From NCBI GenBank assembly GCA_009801015.1, contig VHZZ01006567.1, forward strand, positions 56,233 to 80,483: a stretch of 24,251 nucleotides of DNA, in the 5' to 3' direction. The DNA is from Silene noctiflora. Taxonomy: Eukaryota; Streptophyta; Magnoliopsida; Caryophyllales; Caryophyllaceae. The position numbers and the translations under genes are program-made. This document shows, piece after piece, positions 19,901 through 24,251 of this stretch (position 1 is its first letter; each line of letters opens with the position of its first letter). The notes under the pieces were generated by a model. It had not been told where the DNA came from, ran no database searches, and saw only the letters and a list, made by a program, of their open reading frames with translations.

Positions 19901-22900
19901 CTGGTACAACTTCCTTGCTCAAGTCCTTTGTGTTGTAGGAGGAACTTGATCCAACACCAGAGGTTCCTACACCACCTAAGTTGTTTATGTACTTTTGAAG
20001 TGCAGAAGCACCCATTATCCTGAGAAAGACGAGATTGAGATTGATGAACCACAGGACAATGTTTTGACAATCTAAATACACAAATACACCACAGTTAACA
20101 AGTGTCAAAACTGTAACAGACTCACGAAAGAGCTTGTACCAAACTAAACCAACGATCAAAGTGAAGAGGACAGTTGAGATGAGTTCTTGGGCAAGGCGTG
20201 ATGATTTGCTTGAAGCCTTAGGATCAACCTGAGCATGAACCGAGAGCATACATGTCAACATAATAAACACAACAAAGAAACTCATCAAACTACATTTATA
20301 AACATGACTTGTTTCCAAACAGAAGAACATGGCAACCTTGCCTGTACCCCCCACCCCTCCAAAAATAGAAAACAGAAATCTCACTGTCAAAGATCTCCTT
20401 ACCATCACCACATGTAATGGCTGCTTCTCAGATATTCCAGGGTTCAAAGAAAGTTCCTCCATATTCCCTGATGCACGTTGCTTTAACTCTTCCAACTACA
20501 AGGAAAAAATAACGATCAATCAAGAGGTGCTAAATTGGATGAACTTACTACACACCACTGAGTTTAAGATAGAAGCAACAATATACAATACCCTAAAATT
20601 TAAAAAAGGTGAAGTGACATGCTCACAGAATTGTAAATGACTAGCCTCTAAATAGCACATAATCAATAGAAAAATACTGCAGTATCATGTTAGGAATTTA
20701 GTATACCTTATCTCGCAAAAATTTACTACAAATTTGAAATTTAGTGAAGTTAATTTGGGGAGGAACAACTCTTGTGCGATTGCATCACTACTTGCAGATA
20801 GAAAGTAGCTTTGACACAGAATAAACCGTGGAGAAACCCTAGTAAACTTTTAACTAAATCCACAACAGAATCATCCAAGAAAAACAGCGACTAGAAGACA
20901 AAAGTGGAGGGGAACAATACAATAAGCACACATTTACTTAGTTCTGTAATTTTCTATGTAATGTAATACAGTACCAGCATAGGAAGGGCAGACGGCTTGC
21001 CAGATTCCTCATCAGGAAGGTAATCAGCTATAGCATTTGTTGCCACCATAGCTCGAAGATATTCAACAACGCCTCTGCTGTCCACAGCAAGATCTACTTG
21101 CTTGAAGCGCTCTATGACAGCTTCTCGGCTGGAATATGTAAAGATGGAGATTACTACCTCAATAGCCAAACAACTAAAAGCACAAAGAGTAAAGGTATTT
21201 TCATGAAGCAGAACAGCAAAATTCATCCAATGCTATGGTGCTTTCGTGCAGAAAACTTTCGAAAACTCAAAACCGAAGTAGGTTTCCGAAGGTGGAGAGA
21301 AATTTACATGCTGCTATAATACGACTTCTAAAACTCAAACAAAAGAAAGGTTCAAACTTCTATCTTTTGCACTTCCTCTAAAAATGCTCTAGATAGAAAA
21401 CATCTAGTTGTACACACTAAATACTTAATTTCAAGGTAAAACGGCTTTCGGAAGAAAATACAGGAAATGTCAATGTTCCCTTTTTAAGTAGATAAGGCTC
21501 TCAAAGTGTCCATCCCTTCCAATAGAGAATAACCAAATGAACCATCAAAAACCCAAAAGTGAGGATCTACACAACCCAACAAAATAGTATATCCAAGAAT
21601 AAGCTTCCTCGTCAGCATTTATGAATTATACCAATTACACCACAGCTCCACAATTATCAACAAAGGCGCAGGATAGATGAGAAATTCAAGATCATATCAT
21701 ACCATACTACTCCCTCTGTCCCGGTCATTTGTAGTCCTATTTCATTTTTGAGTGTGCAAGTCAATTGTTGTTCTTTCTATTTTAAGAATGAACTTGATGA
21801 GCAATTTGATCATTCACACTCAATTTGGTCGATTTGTCATTTAGTAATTGACCCCCTCCTCTTTCCTTGGTCTTCGTGCCAAAACCAAAGGACAACAATT
21901 GACCGGGACGGAGGGAGTACAATACAAGGAAAAAAAGGCAACTTGCATTTGATAGAAAATAAAGAATCCAGCTTACAACACAACAACACAACACAAAAGT
22001 TTCAATCTTCAAGCAATGCAACTAGAAAGCCACGCCTTTTAAGTAACAAACTGTTCAACCAAATTCTAGTCATAATTACCCAAACGAGAGACAACTTGAT
22101 AAGCTTAAATAATCACCAAAACGAGATAAAATATCAAAAGGTAAGCTTGGTATAATGCTGCAAGTAAAGTTCCAAACTTTGACCCACACATACAAAATTC
22201 ACTCCACATCCTTCACCAATATACTTCGCAATTTCGCATACAATGTCAAGTACATCCTCAAGTCCAGGAATCACACAACATCAACGTATAACTTAGTTAG
22301 GCATATACTCCCTACGTCCAATGTTTACCTTTACTTCCGATCCAAAAGAAACTAAGGACAAGACTAGGGAGGGAGGGAACACGTTCTCAATTTGTTTTTG
22401 GATGGCATGTCTACATTCACCTTAACAGCAGTCCGAAAACGAGAAGGTAAATAAATGACGGTGACCCCTCAAGACAAAATAGGTAAACAAATGATCGGGG
22501 CGGAGGGGGTNCAATTTAGCCCGAATCTCTACACATACTCAAAAGAAACATANACTTCTACAACCTAATTAACCCTACAAATCCAAACGTGGGCACATCA
22601 AACGCCAATTTACTACTACAAACAGAACCACAACCTTCTTGTATCTAATACTCCCTCCGTTTCATTCATTTGTTNACTGTTTTATTCTTTGTGTTCGTAT
22701 ATTTTAATCAAAGGCAAACAAATGACTGGGACGGGGAAGTAACAATTACGATTTAAGACCATATACCTATGCTTATTAAGCTCAGCAAGCAAAGCAGACT
22801 GCAAAGCAGCATCATTAGGATTAGCATCAGCCTCAACAATCATCTTCTCCAATCTTTTCACCCGCTGCCACGGCCACCAACTCAACCACCCATACAACCA

Positions 22901-23245
22901 AATCTTCTCCAATTTCTGCTTCGCCGCAGCCCAAACCCCAATAAAAAACGCCACAATTGCCAACTTCCCATTACTCCCACCCCCCTCATCTCCAACTGGG
23001 GTCACCACACCCGGGTTTTCAACACCCGGTGTAGATGAAATACCCGCTTTACCCTCAACATTAGTGGGGTCCTCAGGGGTAGAATTGGGATTAACAGGGT
23101 GTGATTGAACTGCGCAACAAGAAATTGAAACTTTCCTATGTGATGCAAAAGAGTAAGAGTGTGAGATGAAAAGGGGGCGTCTTCTTGAAGGCAATGGTGG
23201 GGAAAATGGTGGCTTTAATAGTAATGATGTTTGTAAAGTTGTCAT
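13918..23245 (-). CDS. FTSH11: FTSH11, organellar ATP-dependent zinc metalloprotease (17 coding exons, 764 aa)
   Basis: Spliced by reading, the 2295-nt CDS closes in frame. FtsH proteases are membrane-anchored AAA+ hexamers that unfold and degrade membrane proteins; Arabidopsis FTSH11 acts in chloroplast and/or mitochondria and is needed for heat tolerance. The N terminus ([21 protein letters not shown], basic and Ser-rich to about 45) is a transit peptide. Hydrophobic segments lie at about 94-108 ([13 protein letters not shown]) and 258-275 ([15 protein letters not shown]). AAA+ features are Walker A GAPGTGKT 359-366, pore motif MFVG 391-394, Walker B IIFIDE 414-419, sensor Asn461 and Arg472/Arg475 (TRPGRFDRH). 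The protease zinc site is HESGH 577-581, with Asp655 ([10 protein letters not shown]) as third ligand. All catalytic residues are intact. The [20 protein letters not shown] block and the GDVVLA C terminus match FTSH11 rather than thylakoid FtsH1/2/5/8. Arabidopsis FTSH11 is about 806 aa; the difference lies in the poorly conserved N terminus. Confidence 0.96.
15113..15637 (-). other. FTSH11 intron 13, no repeat recognised
   Basis: This 525-bp intron contains short open frames on the plus strand, but nothing that resembles a gene or a bounded transposon. Confidence 0.5.
16099..16112. repeat. poly(G) tract, 14 bases, in FTSH11 intron 11
   Basis: Fourteen consecutive G on the plus strand give the FTSH11 transcript a C14 run. 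Such tracts are rare in AT-rich plant introns and are prone to sequencing length errors. Confidence 0.85.
17120..17127. repeat. 8-bp target duplication of hAT MITE copy 2 (left)
   Basis: GTTACAGA is repeated perfectly at 17291-17298. Confidence 0.9.
17128..17290. mobile_element. hAT-type MITE, 163 bp, copy 2 (FTSH11 intron 8)
   Basis: It begins CAGAGGCATCTTAAAATAAA and ends CCTTAGACGCCCCTG, giving CAG.GGC.TCT inverted ends. A perfect 8-bp duplication, GTTACAGA, flanks it (17120-17127 and 17291-17298). It is a shorter relative of the element at 5946-6133 in the same orientation; most of the length difference lies near the right end. It does not code and sits well inside the intron, away from the splice sites. 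Confidence 0.92.
17299..17906 (-). other. remainder of FTSH11 intron 8, nothing recognised
   Basis: Upstream (in transcript sense) of the hAT MITE, this part of the intron has only chance open frames and no bounded repeat that I can see. Confidence 0.45.
18103..18210. repeat. diverged 60-bp tandem duplication in FTSH11 intron 7
   Basis: TACATTGGG.AAAATATT occurs at 18103 and again 60 bases later at 18163. Each copy is followed by similar AAA.GT.TT.A.GG blocks (TGTCTTTAGGGAG, then CGTTTCAAGGGGAG). It is a short imperfect tandem duplication within the intron. Confidence 0.55.
18884..19406. mobile_element. decayed hAT-like repeat rich in GACCC/AACCC motifs (FTSH11 intron 6)
   Basis: The block begins TAGAGTTGGCAGAAAATGAC and ends CCCAATTGCCACCTA, whose reverse complement TAGGTGGCAATTGGG resembles the TAGGGNTGGCAAT-type hAT terminus. 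Inside, words such as GACCCGACCC, TGACCCAA and AACCTGAACCC recur, a composition unlike the rest of the intron. The flanking 8-mers do not match, so the target duplication is lost or the ends are misplaced. There is no coding capacity. Confidence 0.45.
21710..21917. mobile_element. Stowaway MITE, 208 bp
   Basis: It starts CTCCCTCTGTCCCGGTCA and ends TGACCGGGACGGAGGGAG, the canonical Stowaway terminus (CTCCCTCCGTCCC). The inverted repeats extend about 28 bases with few mismatches. TA flanks both sides (21708-21709 and 21918-21919). The element lies in FTSH11 intron 1 and does not code; the open frame crossing it is a by-product. Confidence 0.93.
22308..22509. mobile_element. Stowaway MITE, about 202 bp
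   Basis: The left end CTCCCTACGTCC and the inverted right end CCCCCTCCGCCCCGATC are diverged Stowaway termini, both followed inward by GTTTACC. TA precedes the element; the base pair after it reads T plus an ambiguous base. A second set of inverted ends, GGGAGGGAG near 22366-22374, suggests that a short element may be nested in it or that the left part is a separate 65-bp copy. Confidence 0.7.
22651..22739. mobile_element. short Stowaway MITE, 89 bp
   Basis: It starts CTCCCTCCGTTTCATTCATT and ends AATGACTGGGACGGGGAAG, inverted repeats that both lead into TTTGTT, with TA on each side (22649-22650 and 22740-22741). At 89 bp it is little more than the two termini. It is the closest insertion to the exon 1 donor of FTSH11. 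Confidence 0.85.
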
Positions 23246-23490
23246 CTTTAATTAATTCCCTTTTTTCTTCTTCTTGTTGTTATTGATTGATTTGGGTAAT
23301 TAGGGTTTATCTGGGTTCAATTTTCTGGGTTTTTTCTGGGTATTTTTGGGTGATTCTTGCTCTCTCCTCTTGGTTAAGAGAGGAGGAGGAGGAGATGAAG
23401 AGAGGAAGAAGAAAGGGAGCAAAAATCTTATCTTGAGAGTGATTGAAATTGGCGCCTGGAAGAGAACTTGTGTTGGGGATTTACTTGAAG
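23246..23490 (-). promoter_or_regulatory. FTSH11 5' leader and proximal promoter
   Basis: The start codon (23245-23243) is the first ATG of a frame that gives a good transit peptide. Upstream on the minus strand is a long pyrimidine tract (CTTCTTCCTCTC... and CTCCTCCTCCTCC, about 23360-23415), the CT-rich patch common in leaders and core promoters of plant housekeeping and plastid-protein genes. I cannot place the transcription start. Confidence 0.45.
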
Positions 23491-23810
23491 AGGAGTCAAC
23501 CTTTTGCTTGTGGCCTATGCTTTCATACTCCCATGTCCCATCTTCGTTCGATTTCGGGTCGTTTGGTTCAACAGGCCGGAATTGCAAGTAATCAACTTTT
23601 CGCTTGTAGACTATGGTTTCATATTTTCATTTTTGTTCGATTTCGGTTCGTTTGGTTCAACAAGTTGAAAATACTTCCATCTTCGTTTGATTTCGAGTCG
23701 TTTGGTTCAACATGTCGGAGTTTCAAGTAATCAACTTTTTGTTTGTGGACTATAGTTTCATACTTCCAAGTTCCATTTTGGGTCGTTGGGTTCAATAGGT
23801 CGAAATGTAA
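23491..23810. repeat. diverged minisatellite upstream of FTSH11
   Basis: A block of about 96 bp repeats imperfectly. TCAAC.TTT..CTTGT..CTAT.GTTTCATA occurs from 23496, 23592 and 23731, each followed by a TTCGATTTCGGGTCGTTTGG-type block. That block occurs four times (near 23547, 23636, 23686 and, shortened, 23775). The interval between the second and third copy is about 43 bp longer because one sub-block is duplicated. The repeats lie 250-560 bases upstream of the FTSH11 start codon, so copy number could affect its promoter. Confidence 0.75.
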
Positions 23811-24157
23811 TGTATTAGAATGTGGTACATTAAGGATGTAAGGTATTGTAAAGTTTTGATCTATTTTTACCGATATTATATAGATGTTTAGTTAGAGAGT
23901 AATTTTTATGTTTTCGTTTTGAGTAGACAAATTGTTTTTCTTCCTCATATGAAAATTGTCTTTTCTCTTAGAGTAGATCTCCTCAGAGGAGACCACTCTT
24001 TTGATAAACCATAATGATATAGCAAGTACTAAAGTCACAACATCTATAAACCATAATCATACTTGTGAAAATACCTCATAGAGAAGTGGTTAGAGCGTAT
24101 CACCTAAAGTATGTAATCTTATGTCTATAAAGTAACATGAATTTTCATTTTGTAAGA
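23811..24157. other. AT-rich intergenic DNA, with a small palindrome and a tRNA-like stretch
   Basis: No gene is visible. TCTCCTC-A-GAGGAGA (about 23978-23992) is a 7-bp-arm palindrome. Near 24078-24105, GAGAAGTGGTTAGAGCG followed by CACCTAAAGTATG resembles the D-arm and anticodon region of a tRNA, but the TPsiC box is not recognisable. Confidence 0.45.
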
Positions 24158-24251
24158 CTAGTTGAAAGGCCGCGTGCAACGCACGCGGCGGTATACGGAT
24201 AAATTTTGTTCTAATGTTCGATAGAAATATACAAAGGCGTGATATACAATA
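24158..24251 (-). mobile_element. Helitron 3' terminus, element runs off the right edge
   Basis: On the minus strand the sequence reads a GC-rich hairpin (CCGCGTGC, loop GTT, GCACGCGG; plus-strand 24170-24188), then eight bases, then CTAG, then T. A hairpin some 8-12 bases before a CTRR end followed by T is the diagnostic 3' terminus of a plant Helitron. The 5' (TC) end would lie beyond the window, so length and autonomy cannot be judged. No coding sequence is visible in the 94 bases present. Confidence 0.7.

Larger units (their letters stand above)
21129..22766 (-). other. FTSH11 intron 1, MITE-rich
   Basis: This 1638-bp intron separates the transit-peptide and first-membrane-segment exon from the rest. 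It contains three Stowaway MITEs (21710-21917, 22308-22509, 22651-22739), the last ending only 27 bases from the donor site. Three ambiguous bases (22511, 22553, 22675) also fall here. Outside the MITEs I see no feature. Confidence 0.85.
13918..23245 (-). other. FTSH11: FTSH11 exon-intron map
   Basis: Coding exons in transcript order: 1 22767-23245; 2 20975-21128; 3 20403-20495; 4 20140-20228; 5 19896-20019; 6 19478-19597; 7 18514-18564; 8 17907-17968; 9 16974-17031; 10 16553-16678; 11 16387-16467; 12 15899-16028; 13 15638-15786; 14 14831-15112; 15 14419-14508; 16 14254-14307; 17 13918-14070. All 16 introns start GT and end AG, and all phases agree. Introns 7 and 14 end in AAG, all others in CAG or TAG. 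Intron 1 is longest (1638 bp), then introns 6 (913 bp) and 8 (875 bp); intron 10 is shortest (85 bp). Exon 7 carries Walker A and exon 14 the whole zinc site. Confidence 0.92.

Noticed and set aside
21748-22155. 135-residue plus-strand frame in FTSH11 intron 1
   Set aside because: It overlaps the Stowaway MITE and lies antisense within an intron, with no protein-like features.
23300-23587. 95-residue minus-strand frame upstream of FTSH11 (possible upstream ORF)
   Set aside because: It runs through the pyrimidine-rich leader and the minisatellite. Low-complexity residues (Pro, Ser, Lys runs) follow from the CT-rich DNA, and the transcript start is unknown.

Overview
This window is nuclear DNA from a flowering plant. 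It has intron-rich, AT-rich genes with GT-AG introns, plant-type protein families, and the short transposons typical of plant genomes (Stowaway and hAT MITEs, a TRIM, a Helitron end). The gene families point to a eudicot; the sequence alone does not let me name the species.

Two protein-coding genes face each other tail to tail. On the + strand a single coding exon (10568-12703) encodes a 711-residue J-domain protein with a C-terminal DUF3444 domain. It appears to have a long split 5' leader: a promoter and leader exon near 4.65-4.84 kb, a small leader exon at 6950-7031, and a last leader stretch from 10464. On the - strand, 17 coding exons between 23245 and 13918 splice into a 764-residue organelle-targeted AAA+ zinc metalloprotease that I identify as FTSH11. 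All exon phases close and every splice site is GT-AG. The stop codons are about 1.2 kb apart. From memory, Arabidopsis carries a DnaJ/DUF3444 gene (At5g53150) and FTSH11 (At5g53170) almost side by side, so the pair is probably old conserved microsynteny.

The left 4.6 kb has no recognisable gene. It holds an AT palindrome, a GC-rich repeat fragment, a probable Stowaway-like element, a solo LTR, a complete-looking TRIM of the same family in the opposite orientation, a cluster of TACGATCCT motifs and a two-unit 131-bp tandem repeat. The introns are also full of small elements. Two copies of one hAT MITE, each with a perfect 8-bp target duplication, sit one in each gene. A Stowaway-like MITE with nearly perfect ends lies in the J-protein leader intron. 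Three Stowaway MITEs crowd into FTSH11 intron 1. Upstream of FTSH11 there is a diverged minisatellite, and the right edge carries the 3' terminus of a minus-strand Helitron that runs out of the window.

I did not find an undescribed multi-gene system. The most useful observations are the complete FTSH11 gene model, the conserved gene pair, and the clearly bounded non-autonomous elements. All identities are from reading the sequence, without database searches.
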